Assembly (NCBI GenBank): GCA_036376135.1
Contig: DASVAW010000158.1
Span: forward strand, 31,458 to 95,457
Length of the DNA stretch: 64,000 bases
Direction: 5' to 3'
Origin: Candidatus Polarisedimenticolaceae bacterium
GTDB taxonomy: Bacteria; Acidobacteriota; Polarisedimenticolia; Polarisedimenticolales; DASRJG01
In this document: positions 26,915-36,167 of the stretch, piece after piece
Layout of the letters: every line of letters starts with the position of its first letter
Position numbering within the stretch: the first letter of the stretch is position 1
Notes under the pieces: model-generated
Seen by the model: only the letters and a program-made list of their open reading frames with translations
Told to the model about the DNA's origin: nothing
Database searches by the model: none
Translations under genes and position numbers: made by a program

Positions 26915-28655
26915 GCCCGACGGCCGCCGCGATCCGCTCGAAGGCCGGAGACTTGCGCAGGGACCGCAGCTCCGGGTCGTTCCGCAACTGGACCATCTCG
27001 AGGGCGTGGACGCGCAGCCCCTCCTCCAGGAATCCGATCGCCGCCTCCTCCTCGCCCAGCGCGGCGTGCACCCGCGCGATGTGGACGGGCGAGTGGTACG
27101 TCGACCGGCACGACGGGTCCATCTCCGCGAGCAGTCGGCGCGCCTCGTGCGGGTACCCGGCGAGCGCCAGCGCCGCCCCGAGCGTCGCGGAGACGTAGGG
27201 CGTCCCCCCCGCCGTCGCGACCGCGCGGCGCGCCGCGTCGACCGCCTCGTCGAAGCGGCCGACCGCGAGCAATCCCCGCGCCTTGGAGTTCCACGCGACC
27301 GCGTAGTCCGGGTCCATCTCGAGGACGCGGCCGATCACCGCCTGCGCCTCGTCGTTCCGTCCGGCGTTGACGAGAAGGCACGACTCCTCGCTGCGCATCA
27401 CGAGGGAGTACGGGTCGAGGCGGATCGCCCTCCGCAGCGCGTCGATCGCGTCGTCGTGACGCCCCCGGTGGGAGAGGAACTGCGCGTAGTTGTGGAGCGC
27501 GGACGAGCAGCTCGGGTTGAGTTCGATCGACCGGGTGTACGCCTCCTCGGCCGCGGTCCAGTCCCACTCCCAGCGGTGCTTCAGGAACCCGAGCGTCATG
27601 TACGCGTCGCCCGCCGCCGGGTCGGTCTCGAGCGCGAGGAGCACCGACTCCTTCGCCTCGGGGAGCGCGGATTCGGGTCGGAACACTCCGTACTCCACCC
27701 CGAGCGCGAGCGTCTCCGCGATCGACGCCAGGGTGACCGCGCAGGCCGGGTCGATCGCCTGCGCGCGGCGGAAGTACTCGAGCGAGGCGCGCAGGGCGTC
27801 CGGCGTGCGCTTGGCGAGCCAGTGCCGGCCGACGAGGTAGACCTCGCGCCATTCCGAGAGCTTGACGGGGGTGTCCGCCGCCTCCGTGTCCTCCGGGAGG
27901 AACTCCAGCGCGAGCGCCCCTGCGACGTGGGTGGAGACCTCGCGCTGCACGGCGAACTCGTCCGAGGCGTCGCGTTCGATCGTGTCCGCCCACAGGACCG
28001 TGCGATCGCGCACCTGGATGAGCTGCGCGCCGATCCGCACCCGGCCGTTCGCGCGTCGCACGGTGCCGTCGAGGACGAAGTCCACACCCAGCTCGCGCCC
28101 CACGCGTTCGGGAGCCCGGTCGCCGTTGCGGTAACGCTGCACGGACGGGGTGGCGATGATGCCGAGCTTGGAACGGCACAGGCGGCCGAGACGGATCACC
28201 ATCTCCTGGGTCAATCCGTCGGTGAACAACTCGTGGCGCGGATCCTCGCCGACGTTGCGGAAAGGAAGGACCGCGAGCATCGAGCGCTCCACCCGCACCT
28301 CGAGGTCGCCGGTGGCCGACCAAGGGGAGACGAGGAACCGGTAACCCCGCCGGGGCAGGGTCTCGATGAAGCGGGGACTCGACGCGGCGTCCCCCAGGGC
28401 GTCGCGGAGCTTGTTCATCGCCGCGTTGAGCCCGTGCTCGAAGTCGACGAAGGTGTCCTGCGCCCAGAGGCGTTCGCGCAACTCCTGCCGGGTGACGACC
28501 CGTCCCGATCGCTCGAGGAGCAACTCGAGGATGCGGAACGGCCGGTCCTGCAGGCGAACGCGCGTGCCGCGCTTTCGCAGCTCCCCGGCATCGAGGTCGA
28601 CCTCGAAGACGCCGAATCGAATCACGCGGCGCGGATGGACGGCTTCCAAACCCAT
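26907..28655 (-). CDS. CadC-like winged-helix regulator with TPR repeats
   Basis: A 582-aa protein with an OmpR/PhoB-type winged helix at the N-terminus (~12-110: RFGVFEVDLDAGELRKRGTR, FVDFEHGLNAAMNKLRDALG, RRGYRF). A TolB/FlgO-like domain follows (SMLAVLPFRNVG ... FTDGLTQEMVIRLGRL, ~120-250), then many tetratricopeptide repeats to the end. No receiver domain or obvious membrane helix is present. This architecture is abundant in Acidobacteriota; the signal and targets are unknown. ATG 28655 has GAGGGAA just upstream. It is convergent with and overlaps the Crp-type gene. Confidence 0.88.
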   Translation of the reverse strand: MGLEAVHPRRVIRFGVFEVDLDAGELRKRGTRVRLQDRPFRILELLLERSGRVVTRQELRERLWAQDTFVDFEHGLNAAMNKLRDALGDAASSPRFIETLPRRGYRFLVSPWSATGDLEVRVERSMLAVLPFRNVGEDPRHELFTDGLTQEMVIRLGRLCRSKLGIIATPSVQRYRNGDRAPERVGRELGVDFVLDGTVRRANGRVRIGAQLIQVRDRTVLWADTIERDASDEFAVQREVSTHVAGALALEFLPEDTEAADTPVKLSEWREVYLVGRHWLAKRTPDALRASLEYFRRAQAIDPACAVTLASIAETLALGVEYGVFRPESALPEAKESVLLALETDPAAGDAYMTLGFLKHRWEWDWTAAEEAYTRSIELNPSCSSALHNYAQFLSHRGRHDDAIDALRRAIRLDPYSLVMRSEESCLLVNAGRNDEAQAVIGRVLEMDPDYAVAWNSKARGLLAVGRFDEAVDAARRAVATAGGTPYVSATLGAALALAGYPHEARRLLAEMDPSCRSTYHSPVHIARVHAALGEEEAAIGFLEEGLRVHALEMVQLRNDPELRSLRKSPAFERIAAAVGLR

Positions 28656-28836
28656 CGATTCCCTCGGGTGATGCCGGAGATTGTACGGGCTCGGGCCGTT
28701 TCGGGCACGGAGAATCGTCGAAAACAACGATGCTCAACCCGCATGAGATCAACGAGTTACGCGGTGAGATTCGTTTGAGGTTCGCCTGAGGCTCCGGGCA
28801 CGGAGATGAGGCGCGCGACGGTGTGGTGTGTCGGGC

Positions 28837-29289
28837 ATGAAAGCCCACTACATCGTCGTGCTCGCCCTCGTTTCCTCTCTTGCCCTCCCGGCGCAGGCCG
28901 GCGGCGAGCTTGCGCTCTGGAAGCGCCTCGCTCCGGTCGTCGACCGGGGCGTCCTGCGGTCGCCCACCCTCGCCCGGGTCCTCGAGGAGGTCCGCGCGCT
29001 CGACGGCGTCAGCCTGAGCGTGACCCAACGCCCCCAACCCACCTCCCGGGTTCGCGCCCATTCGAACCTGCGCGTCGAACGCGCCTCGCGGCCGGTCCGC
29101 GTGGACGGAGAGGTGCTGCTGCCGGTCGGGCGAGGGGAGTCGGCGACGCTCGCCCTGCTCGCCCACGAGCTCGCGCACGTGCTCCAGCAGGCGGGCGCGC
29201 TCGTGCCCGACGCCGACGACGCGAAGGGGGAGCGCCAGGCGACGAGTATCGAACGGGCCGTGCTCGCGGAGCTGGCGGAGCGCGGCTAG
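28837..29289 (+). CDS. Secreted DUF4157-like protein with HExxH motif
   Basis: A 150-aa protein with a signal peptide (MKAHYIVVLALVSSLALPAQ, cleavage near AQA-GG). The core holds LLAHELAHVLQQAG: H110-E111-L-A-H114 is a zinc-metallopeptidase HExxH, in the setting seen in DUF4157 proteins. A downstream GERQATSIERA stretch could provide a third ligand. Peptidase activity is unproven; many such proteins are toxin-associated or uncharacterised. ATG 28837 was chosen over GTG 28828 as it starts the signal peptide. Its stop is 9 nt before the DUF423 gene. Confidence 0.75.
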   Translation: MKAHYIVVLALVSSLALPAQAGGELALWKRLAPVVDRGVLRSPTLARVLEEVRALDGVSLSVTQRPQPTSRVRAHSNLRVERASRPVRVDGEVLLPVGRGESATLALLAHELAHVLQQAGALVPDADDAKGERQATSIERAVLAELAERG

Positions 29290-29298
29290 CATGCGCCC

Positions 29299-29673
29299 AT
29301 GGCCGCTCGCTGGTTCGCCATCGGTTCGATCCTCGGCGCCCTGGGGGTCGCCCTCGGCGCCTTCGGCGCGCACGGCCTCAAGTCCCGCGTGGGGCCCGAT
29401 CTCCTCGTGGTGTGGGAGACGGCGGTGAAGTACCACCTCGTCCACGTCCTCGCGCTGCTCGCGACCGCCTGGGCCTCGGAGCGCTGGGGCGGCGGATGGA
29501 CGCAGGCGGCCGGGTGGCTGTTCGTCCTCGGGATCGCGATCTTCTCCGGAAGCCTGTACGTGCTCGTGCTCTCCGGGCAGCGCTGGCTCGGGGCGATCAC
29601 GCCGATCGGTGGAGTCGCCTTCATCGCGGGTTGGATCGCCCTCGCCGTCGCCGCGCTGCGCATCCGTGGTTGA
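29299..29673 (+). CDS. DUF423 family (YgdD-like) small membrane protein
   Basis: A 124-aa integral membrane protein with four predicted helices. GALGVALGAFGAHGLKSR and the middle TAVKYHLVHVLALL with the later FSGSLYVLVLSG are typical of the DUF423 family. Function is unknown across the family. It follows the DUF4157-like gene closely and is probably co-transcribed. Confidence 0.88.
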   Translation: MAARWFAIGSILGALGVALGAFGAHGLKSRVGPDLLVVWETAVKYHLVHVLALLATAWASERWGGGWTQAAGWLFVLGIAIFSGSLYVLVLSGQRWLGAITPIGGVAFIAGWIALAVAALRIRG

Positions 29674-29731
29674 CCCTCCAGGGTCCTCGCCGTACCCTCC
29701 GCCCGATTTGCACCTTCAGGAGGAGGGAACC

Positions 29732-31126
29732 GTGCGTTCGAACACTTTCGTCCGTGGACTCGTGTGCGCCGCCGCGGCGCTGATCCTCGCGGCCGCCCCG
29801 GCCGCGGCGGCCCCCGCGCCGAACAAGGTCGGTGAGCTCGAGCCCCTGCAACTCGCCTCGCCGAGCCCCTACGGCAAGGCCTTCGGGGCGGACGCCCGCG
29901 AATTCGTCGTCCGGCATCCCGGCGCGACTTACATCCGCGTCCACTTCTCGAAGTTCGACCTCGCCCCGGGGGACTGGGTGACGATCGCCAGCGCGGACGG
30001 CGGGGAGTCGTTCACCTACACCGGCAGGGGGCCTCACTCCACCGGGGAGTTCTGGGCCCAGGCCATCCTCGGGGACACCGCGATCGTGCGCCTGCAGGCG
30101 ACGGTGGGCGGTGAGGGCGGGTTCGAGATCGACGCGTTCGGCCGCGGCATCGTCGACCTCGTCGGCGAGCGTCCGTCCGACCCGTCCCCCGAGAGCGTCT
30201 GCGGCACGCAGGACTGGAAGGACGCCGCCTGCTATGCGTCGGGGACGTACACGACCGAATACGAGAAGTCGCGCGCAGCCGTCCTCGCGCTGATCGGCTG
30301 CTGCTCGTCGTGCACCGCGTTCAAGGTCTCCGACAGCGGGCAGTTCCTCACGAACAACCACTGCACCGCTTCGACGAGCGGCGTGCAGTCCACGGAGCTG
30401 CGCTTCATGTATCAGACCCCGGGATGCGCGACGGGGACGGCGGGCTACACCGGCTCCGTGATGGGCTCGCAGCTGGTCCGGACCGACGCCACCCTCGACT
30501 ACACGCTCATGACCACGACCGGCGACGCGACCTCGATCCCGTGCCTCACCCTCGAGAATCGCCTCCCCGCCGTCGGGGAGCGGATCTACATCGCCGGACA
30601 CCCCGGCGGCGGGCCCAAGAAGCTCTCCATCGAGTCGGCGTCCAACACCGGCGGCCTTTGCCGCGTCGACGCCGCCCCCTACGCCGGGAACAGCGCCACC
30701 TCCGACGTCGGCTACTACTGCGACACGGCGGGCGGCTCCTCCGGTTCGCCGGTCCTCTCGGGGGAGACGCACCAGGTGATCGCGCTCCATCACTTCGGCG
30801 GCTGCCTCAACAGCGGCGGTCGCAGCGACCTGATCCTCGGCCAGATCGGAAGCGACATTCAGACCTGCTCGTCGGGCGGTGGCGGCGAGAACTGCGGGAA
30901 CGGCGTCGTGGATGCCGGCGAGCAGTGCGACGGGTCCGACCTCGGCGGGGAGACCTGCGAAAGCCGTGGATTCCCCGGCGGGACGCTCTCCTGCACCTCC
31001 TCGTGCACGTTCAACACCTCGGCCTGCACCCCGGCGTGCGCCCCCTTCAACGCGCCGTGCCGGCGCGGCACCGACTGCTGCTCGGGCCTTTGCCTGGGCA
31101 AGGGGAAGAACAAGGCCTGCCGCTGA
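29732..31126 (+). CDS. Secreted trypsin-like serine protease with Cys-rich C-terminal modules
   Basis: A 464-aa secreted protein. A GTG start (29732, SD AGGAGGGAA) leads a signal peptide ending in AAPAAAAPAP. The chymotrypsin-fold protease domain has catalytic His in TNNHCTAS, Asp in ATLDYTLM and Ser in AGGSSGSPVL, with paired Cys residues resembling lysyl endopeptidase-type enzymes. After a glycine linker comes one DUF4215-like unit (CGNGVVDAGEQCDG) and a final six-Cys tail with spacing CX6CX5CCX3CX8C, knottin-like. The sialidase-like protein at 45132-47540 carries the same two modules. It ends 1 nt from the convergent VIT-vWA gene. Confidence 0.88.
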   Translation: MRSNTFVRGLVCAAAALILAAAPAAAAPAPNKVGELEPLQLASPSPYGKAFGADAREFVVRHPGATYIRVHFSKFDLAPGDWVTIASADGGESFTYTGRGPHSTGEFWAQAILGDTAIVRLQATVGGEGGFEIDAFGRGIVDLVGERPSDPSPESVCGTQDWKDAACYASGTYTTEYEKSRAAVLALIGCCSSCTAFKVSDSGQFLTNNHCTASTSGVQSTELRFMYQTPGCATGTAGYTGSVMGSQLVRTDATLDYTLMTTTGDATSIPCLTLENRLPAVGERIYIAGHPGGGPKKLSIESASNTGGLCRVDAAPYAGNSATSDVGYYCDTAGGSSGSPVLSGETHQVIALHHFGGCLNSGGRSDLILGQIGSDIQTCSSGGGGENCGNGVVDAGEQCDGSDLGGETCESRGFPGGTLSCTSSCTFNTSACTPACAPFNAPCRRGTDCCSGLCLGKGKNKACR

Positions 31127-31127
31127 T

Positions 31128-33950
31128 TCATCGAACGCTCGCCGCGGTCGCCAGCAGGTGACCGCGGCGGGCGTTCGCGCAGAGGCGATCGAACGGTTCC
31201 CCTCCCGCGAGCTTCGCCGCCGGGGACGGCCCCGCGGCGAGCGCGGCCGCGAGCCGCTTCCACTCCGTCGAGGCACCCGCGGGAGAGGCGGCGGGCCGCG
31301 TCGAGCGCGGCGCGGCCACCGCGAGCGCGAGCCGCGCCCACCGCTTGCCTTCGTCGTCGGCGTCCCTGGCGACGGTCTCGAGATGAGCCGCCGCGTCCTT
31401 CGCGGCCCGTAGCAGCCACGGCTCGTCCTTGCCGCGCACCGCCGCCTCGGCGAGCGCCCACGTGGCGAGGGCGTGGACGCCGACGTCGTCGGAGATCGCG
31501 CCTCCCTTGCGCTGCGCCGCGAGCAAGGCGGCGAGGGACGGTGTTCCCCCCGAGGGGGAGAGCCTGCCGTCCTCCGCGAGGTCGGCGAGGACGCGAAGGG
31601 CCGCGTCGCGCAGCCGGGCGGAGGCCTCGAGCTGCGGGCGGAACACCTCCACCTCCTCGATCGAGTCGGCGTTCACCCGAGAGATCCAGGCTGCCGACAG
31701 CGGGTCGGAGGCCGACGGCCCGCTCACGTTCGCGCGGAAGTCCCGGTCCCTCGCGCCGAGGACATTCGGATTGCCGTCGCCGTCGGCCTCCCGCGCGTCG
31801 ACCACGAACTTGGCCGAGAGGGCCGCCGTCCGCTCGAGGACCGGCGCCGCCGCGGTCACGGTCACCGTTTCCGTCATCGCGCTTGACGCGCGGCGAACGG
31901 GGGACTGCGGAGCCGGGGGCGGGGCAACGGGGACCCCTTGGCCCACGACTCCTCCCGGCACGCCACCGACGTAACCCAACGACTTCAACCGGGCCCGCTC
32001 CTGCCGCACGCCGTGAAGCGCCTCGGCGGGAATCGCGTCCTCGGGCACCGCCGCACGGGTGTCGGCCAGGAACGCCGCCGGACCGTCCGCGCCGAAAATC
32101 CCTTCGAAGGAGACGTGCTCGGGCATCGGCAGGGCCTGGTGCAGGGTCGTCTGCGCGCCTCCGGGGTTGGCGACACGCGCGGTGTCGACGGCGAGGAACG
32201 AGGTGTACGCCGTGAGGATCCGGTGCTCGAGCGCGAGCGCCGTCACCTCGGCGCGGATCGAGTCGGGGACGTCGCCGTCGCTCTCGAGCATCAGCCCCTC
32301 GACGCGCCGGCGGGCCCACAACGAAGCGAGCGACGCGTGCCGCGCCGCGCGTTCGGGGAGATCGACCTTCACGCGTCGCTCCCACGGGACGCCCCCGAGC
32401 TTCCCGCGCACGACGACGTCACCGGACGCGGCACCCACGTAACGCCCGACGAGCGTGAGCGTCTGCCCGGAGAAGAGATCGCGCGGTCTCGCGGGGATCA
32501 CGTCGGCGACGGGAAGCCCGCCCCAGTCGATCTCGAGGTCGGTCAGGTAGGGGCGCGTGACCCAGCTGCGGAAGGCGGCGAGGGCGTCGTCGGCCTTCTC
32601 GTCGGGGCGCACGAAGACGTAGGCGCCTCGGCCGAGGTCGGCCATCCGGTCGAGGAGGTAGTGGTTCACCGAGGAGCCGATCCCGACGCAGTAGATCCGC
32701 GCATCGCCCAGGACCCCGCCGATCGAGGAGAGGATCTCGGGCTCGTTGCCGACGTAGCCGTCGGTCGCGAAGATCACGACGCGGAGCCGGTTCGGGTCTT
32801 CGGGCCTCGCGAAGGCGGCGCGCATCGCGGCGAGGAGCTCGGTCCCGCCGCCGCCCCGCAGGTTCGACAGCCACGCGATCGCCTCCTCGACGTCCGCGCG
32901 CGTGTTCGGGCGAGGATCCTTCGACCAGACCGTGTTGTCGCCGGCGAAGCGGATCAGGTTGAAGGTGTCCTTCGGCCCGAGCTCGCGAAGGGCCTTCTGG
33001 ACGAGGCGCTTGGACGCCTCGATCGGCACGCCCTGCATGCTCCCCGAAGTATCGACGACGAACGTGATCTCCTTCGGTGCGGCCTCGATCGCCGAGACTT
33101 CCCCCTTCGGCTGGACGATGAGCGTGAAGAAGCCGTCCACGCCGTCGCGGTGGGCGAGAGCCCCGACGGCGGGGTCCTCCGACGCGACCGACCAGCGCAG
33201 GAGGAAGTCCTTGTTGGGAATCGTGTCCGCGTCGGTCAGCACCACGGCGGCGCGCCCGGAACCCTGGCGGGCCACGCCGATCCGATGGCTCGGGCTTTCG
33301 ACGCTTCCGATCGGGACTCCCGCGTCGATCGCCACCTCGATCTCGACGTCGTGTCCCGAGCGCGTGCCGGGCTGCAGCACGGGAGGCGATACCCGCGACG
33401 CATCGGGAACCCGACCTCCGCCGGGAACGTAGCGCGGTCCGACGACCAGCGGGAAGGTCAGGCGATAGATCCCGCGCTCGTAGGCGAGGGTCTCGACCGT
33501 TCGCAGGCGCACGACGATCGGCTCGCCGGGGAGGAGGTTCGCAACCGACTGCGTGAACAGGTTCGGCCGCTCCTGCTCGAGAAGGGCGGCCTGGTACCCC
33601 TCGTTGCGCGCGCGTTCGTACTCCTCCCGCGCGTCCTCGCGCCGCCGGATCTCGCCCCGCACCACGCGATCGCCGACGACCATCTCGAAGTCGTCGACCG
33701 CGGCGCGGTCGCCGAGGGGGAACGAGTAGAGCGCCTCGACCGGCTTCTCGAAGGGGTTGCGGAAGGTCTGCTCGACCGTGGCGCGGGCGACGAAGGCGGA
33801 GACCTCGATCGACACCTTCGTGTGCTCGAGGGGCATCGCGACCTTCTCGCCGCCCGGCTCCTGCACGACGAGGGCACCGGGGGAATCGGCGGCCGTAACG
33901 GGGAGGGTGGAGAGGAGGAACGCCGCGAGCAGGGGGATTCTCGGGTTCAT
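31128..33950 (-). CDS. VIT and von Willebrand factor A domain protein
   Basis: A 940-aa exported protein. After a signal peptide (~1-20) comes a VIT domain (~28-150: VEQTFRNPFEKPVEALYSFP, then DAREEYERARNEGY). A vWA domain follows at ~290-460 with MIDAS motif DTSGSMQG. A C-terminal region of ~250 Ala-rich residues follows. Around residues 690-770 is a stretch resembling the start of an Oar-like TonB receptor plug (ETVTVTAAAPVLERT ... NADSIEEVEV). The role is probably protein-protein contact in the periplasm or at the cell surface; no enzyme activity is suggested. It is convergent with the serine protease. Confidence 0.85.
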   Translation of the reverse strand: MNPRIPLLAAFLLSTLPVTAADSPGALVVQEPGGEKVAMPLEHTKVSIEVSAFVARATVEQTFRNPFEKPVEALYSFPLGDRAAVDDFEMVVGDRVVRGEIRRREDAREEYERARNEGYQAALLEQERPNLFTQSVANLLPGEPIVVRLRTVETLAYERGIYRLTFPLVVGPRYVPGGGRVPDASRVSPPVLQPGTRSGHDVEIEVAIDAGVPIGSVESPSHRIGVARQGSGRAAVVLTDADTIPNKDFLLRWSVASEDPAVGALAHRDGVDGFFTLIVQPKGEVSAIEAAPKEITFVVDTSGSMQGVPIEASKRLVQKALRELGPKDTFNLIRFAGDNTVWSKDPRPNTRADVEEAIAWLSNLRGGGGTELLAAMRAAFARPEDPNRLRVVIFATDGYVGNEPEILSSIGGVLGDARIYCVGIGSSVNHYLLDRMADLGRGAYVFVRPDEKADDALAAFRSWVTRPYLTDLEIDWGGLPVADVIPARPRDLFSGQTLTLVGRYVGAASGDVVVRGKLGGVPWERRVKVDLPERAARHASLASLWARRRVEGLMLESDGDVPDSIRAEVTALALEHRILTAYTSFLAVDTARVANPGGAQTTLHQALPMPEHVSFEGIFGADGPAAFLADTRAAVPEDAIPAEALHGVRQERARLKSLGYVGGVPGGVVGQGVPVAPPPAPQSPVRRASSAMTETVTVTAAAPVLERTAALSAKFVVDAREADGDGNPNVLGARDRDFRANVSGPSASDPLSAAWISRVNADSIEEVEVFRPQLEASARLRDAALRVLADLAEDGRLSPSGGTPSLAALLAAQRKGGAISDDVGVHALATWALAEAAVRGKDEPWLLRAAKDAAAHLETVARDADDEGKRWARLALAVAAPRSTRPAASPAGASTEWKRLAAALAAGPSPAAKLAGGEPFDRLCANARRGHLLATAASVR

Positions 33951-34072
33951 GGTCCGACCTCCTGGGGCTTGAGACAGGACTACTCCCGGGAAGTTCCGGA
34001 GGAAGGGCGAGGAATCGGGATGCGCGGCAAGGGACCCGCGGCGTACGATCTCCCGCGGTCCGGAGGTGACCC

Positions 34073-34789
34073 ATGCGCGCCATGATTCCCGTCGCCGCGT
34101 TGCTCCTCGCGATCCCGCTTCAGGCCGGCACCCGCGAGGACGACGCGATCCGGCTCAACGTCGAAGGGAACCTGCGCATGGTGCAGGTGCTGGCGGGAGA
34201 GCGCCTCGACGTCGACGTGACCGACGGAACGGTTCAGCTGACCGGGAGCGTCGAGACGCTTTATCGGAAGTGGCAGGCGCTCGACCAGACCTCGCGCGTG
34301 CGCGGGGTGCTCGCGATCTCCGATGCGATCGACCTTCAGGGGGGCTCGCGCTCCAACTCCGCGATCCTCGACACCGTGAAGCGTCGTTTCGAGGACCTGC
34401 CGCGCGTCGCCAACCAGAAACTCGACGTTTCGGTGAGCGACGGGACGGTCACCCTGAAGGGCGAGGTGGACGACGCGCGCATCCGGTTCGCGGCGCGCGA
34501 CGCCGCCGCCGACGTCGTCGGGGTGCGCGCGGTCGTCGACGCCATCACGTCCCGGGAGCAGGACGACGAGACGCTGCGCAAGCAGCTGACGCAGATCCTG
34601 GGCAGGAGCTCTCTCGACCACGTCCCCGGGAACATCGAGATCGCCGTCGAGACCGGCGTGGTGACGCTGACCGGCGACGTCCCGCGTCTGTGGGAGCGGA
34701 TCGACGCCGAACGCACGGTGCTCGGGGTGAACGGCGTCAAGGGCGTCGTCAACCAGCTCGAGGTGAAGCCGAAGCCGAGGCTCGAGTAG
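34073..34789 (+). CDS. Exported protein with three BON domains
   Basis: A 238-aa protein with a signal peptide (MRAMIPVAALLLAIPLQAG) and three successive BON domains at ~22-90, ~95-160 and ~165-235. Each has the DGTVxLxGxV core (DGTVQLTGSV, DGTVTLKGEV, TGVVTLTGDV). BON proteins such as OsmY bind phospholipid surfaces in the periplasm. A full GGAGGTGA SD precedes the ATG. The 3' end overlaps the convergent ankyrin gene by 41 bp. Confidence 0.9.
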   Translation: MRAMIPVAALLLAIPLQAGTREDDAIRLNVEGNLRMVQVLAGERLDVDVTDGTVQLTGSVETLYRKWQALDQTSRVRGVLAISDAIDLQGGSRSNSAILDTVKRRFEDLPRVANQKLDVSVSDGTVTLKGEVDDARIRFAARDAAADVVGVRAVVDAITSREQDDETLRKQLTQILGRSSLDHVPGNIEIAVETGVVTLTGDVPRLWERIDAERTVLGVNGVKGVVNQLEVKPKPRLE

Positions 34790-35570
34790 CCCGCACCCCC
34801 GGCGCCGGCTCGAGCACGGTCAGCGTCCCCGCCGGGGACTCCGCCGAGAACCGCAACCGCACCGCCTCGGCCCCCGCGGGTTGGAAGACCCGCTCGCCCA
34901 GGTGGAAGAGGTTGCGCGACGTCCCCTCGCCCCGCTGCACGGTGAGTTGCCCGCGCATCCTGCCCCCCTTCTGGCGGTCGACGACGAGAACGTCCCGGCT
35001 CCCCGGTCCGAAGCGGTAGCTTCCGACGAGCGCTTCGATCTCCGCGGCGGACAACGGCCGGTCGTCGGGCCACTCCCCGGAGCCGTCCAGCGTCCTCAGA
35101 TACTCGAGGACCGGCTTCGCCCGCTCCCCCCCGGCCTCGGCGTGCGCGAGGAGGGGGATGCTGTGCGGTCCCTTCAGTCGCGTGAGCGCAGGGTTCGCGG
35201 CGACAAGCGCCTTCACGACGTCGAGCCACCCGAGCATCGCGGCCGTGAAGAGGTCCGGCCTGGCGCCGTTCGCGATCAGGAACTCGGCGATCTCGCGGTT
35301 TCCCACGTGCGAAGCCGCGCCCAGCGCCGTTTCCGTATCGCCGAACCCCCAGTCCCAGGCCGCCTTGGCCAGCGAGGGTCGCGCGGCGACGAGCTCTTTC
35401 ACCCGGGCGAGGTTCGCGTGCGAGACGCCGACCATCTCCCGCGCGAGGTCGGGGGGATGGGAGGGGAAGGCGTCCGGGACCGGCTCGGGGGCGGCGAACA
35501 CGGGAGAGACGAGTCCCGCGGCGGCCACGGCGGAGCCGACGACCAGGAAGTCACGGCGGGTGGGGTGCAT
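34749..35570 (-). CDS. Tat-exported ankyrin-repeat protein
   Basis: A 273-aa protein beginning MHPTRRDFLVVGSAVAAAGL, a twin-arginine-type signal. Residues ~45-145 contain ankyrin-like repeats (GDTETALGAASHVGNREIAE, FTAAMLGWLDVVKALVAANP). The C-terminal half (LSAAEIEALVGSYRFGPGSR onward) resembles a small beta-barrel seen at the end of some peptidase-associated proteins. No catalytic motif is visible. GGAGG precedes the ATG at 35570. Confidence 0.8.
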   Translation of the reverse strand: MHPTRRDFLVVGSAVAAAGLVSPVFAAPEPVPDAFPSHPPDLAREMVGVSHANLARVKELVAARPSLAKAAWDWGFGDTETALGAASHVGNREIAEFLIANGARPDLFTAAMLGWLDVVKALVAANPALTRLKGPHSIPLLAHAEAGGERAKPVLEYLRTLDGSGEWPDDRPLSAAEIEALVGSYRFGPGSRDVLVVDRQKGGRMRGQLTVQRGEGTSRNLFHLGERVFQPAGAEAVRLRFSAESPAGTLTVLEPAPGVRATRASASASPRAG

Positions 35571-35657
35571 GGGGCCTCCGTTCCCTGGGGTGTACGCGGG
35601 ATCGTCGCACGCAAACTCGCGAACGCAGCCAACCGCCGCCCCGGTTAGGATGAGCCG

Positions 35658-36167
35658 GTGCTGCTCGCGAGTTTGCTCCTTGCCGTGGTCGGGCCCGTCG
35701 CGGACGGCGGCTGCGAGAACTTCGGCCGGGTCGGCCCCGGCCTCTACCGCGGAGCCGAGCCGAGCGAGGCGTGCCTCGACCATCTCGCGAAACTCGGCGT
35801 GAGGATGATCCTGAACCTGCGCGACGACGAGGAGGCGACGGAGCGTGAGAAGTCCCTGGCGGAGGCGCTCGGGCTGCGGTTCACGAACATCCCGATGTCC
35901 GGCGTGCGCAAGCCGGAGTCCGAGGAGGTTCAACGGGCCCTCGAGATTCTCGGCGCGACCGAGAACCAGCCGGCGTTCGTGCACTGCAAGCGCGGGCGCG
36001 ACCGCACGGGGGTCGTCGTCGCCGCGTGGCGGATGGCGCGGGAGGGTTGGAGCCTCGACCAGGCGTATGAAGAGGCGAAACGATTCCGGCTGGCGTGGTG
36101 GCAGGTGCGGATGAAGGACTTCATCCGCGAGTTCGAGGTTCCGAAGACGCAGGAGAACGCACGATGA
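35658..36167 (+). CDS. Exported dual-specificity/tyrosine phosphatase-like protein
   Basis: A 169-aa cysteine-based phosphatase. The P-loop FVHCKRGRDRTG is a full HCX5R motif. NLRDDEEATEREKSL matches the DSP family upstream region, with a likely general-acid Asp there. The first ~16 residues (GTG start) are hydrophobic and look like a signal peptide, implying a periplasmic enzyme. Substrates could be phosphoproteins or inositol phosphates. The stop overlaps the M48 protease ATG. Confidence 0.85.
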   Translation: MLLASLLLAVVGPVADGGCENFGRVGPGLYRGAEPSEACLDHLAKLGVRMILNLRDDEEATEREKSLAEALGLRFTNIPMSGVRKPESEEVQRALEILGATENQPAFVHCKRGRDRTGVVVAAWRMAREGWSLDQAYEEAKRFRLAWWQVRMKDFIREFEVPKTQENAR

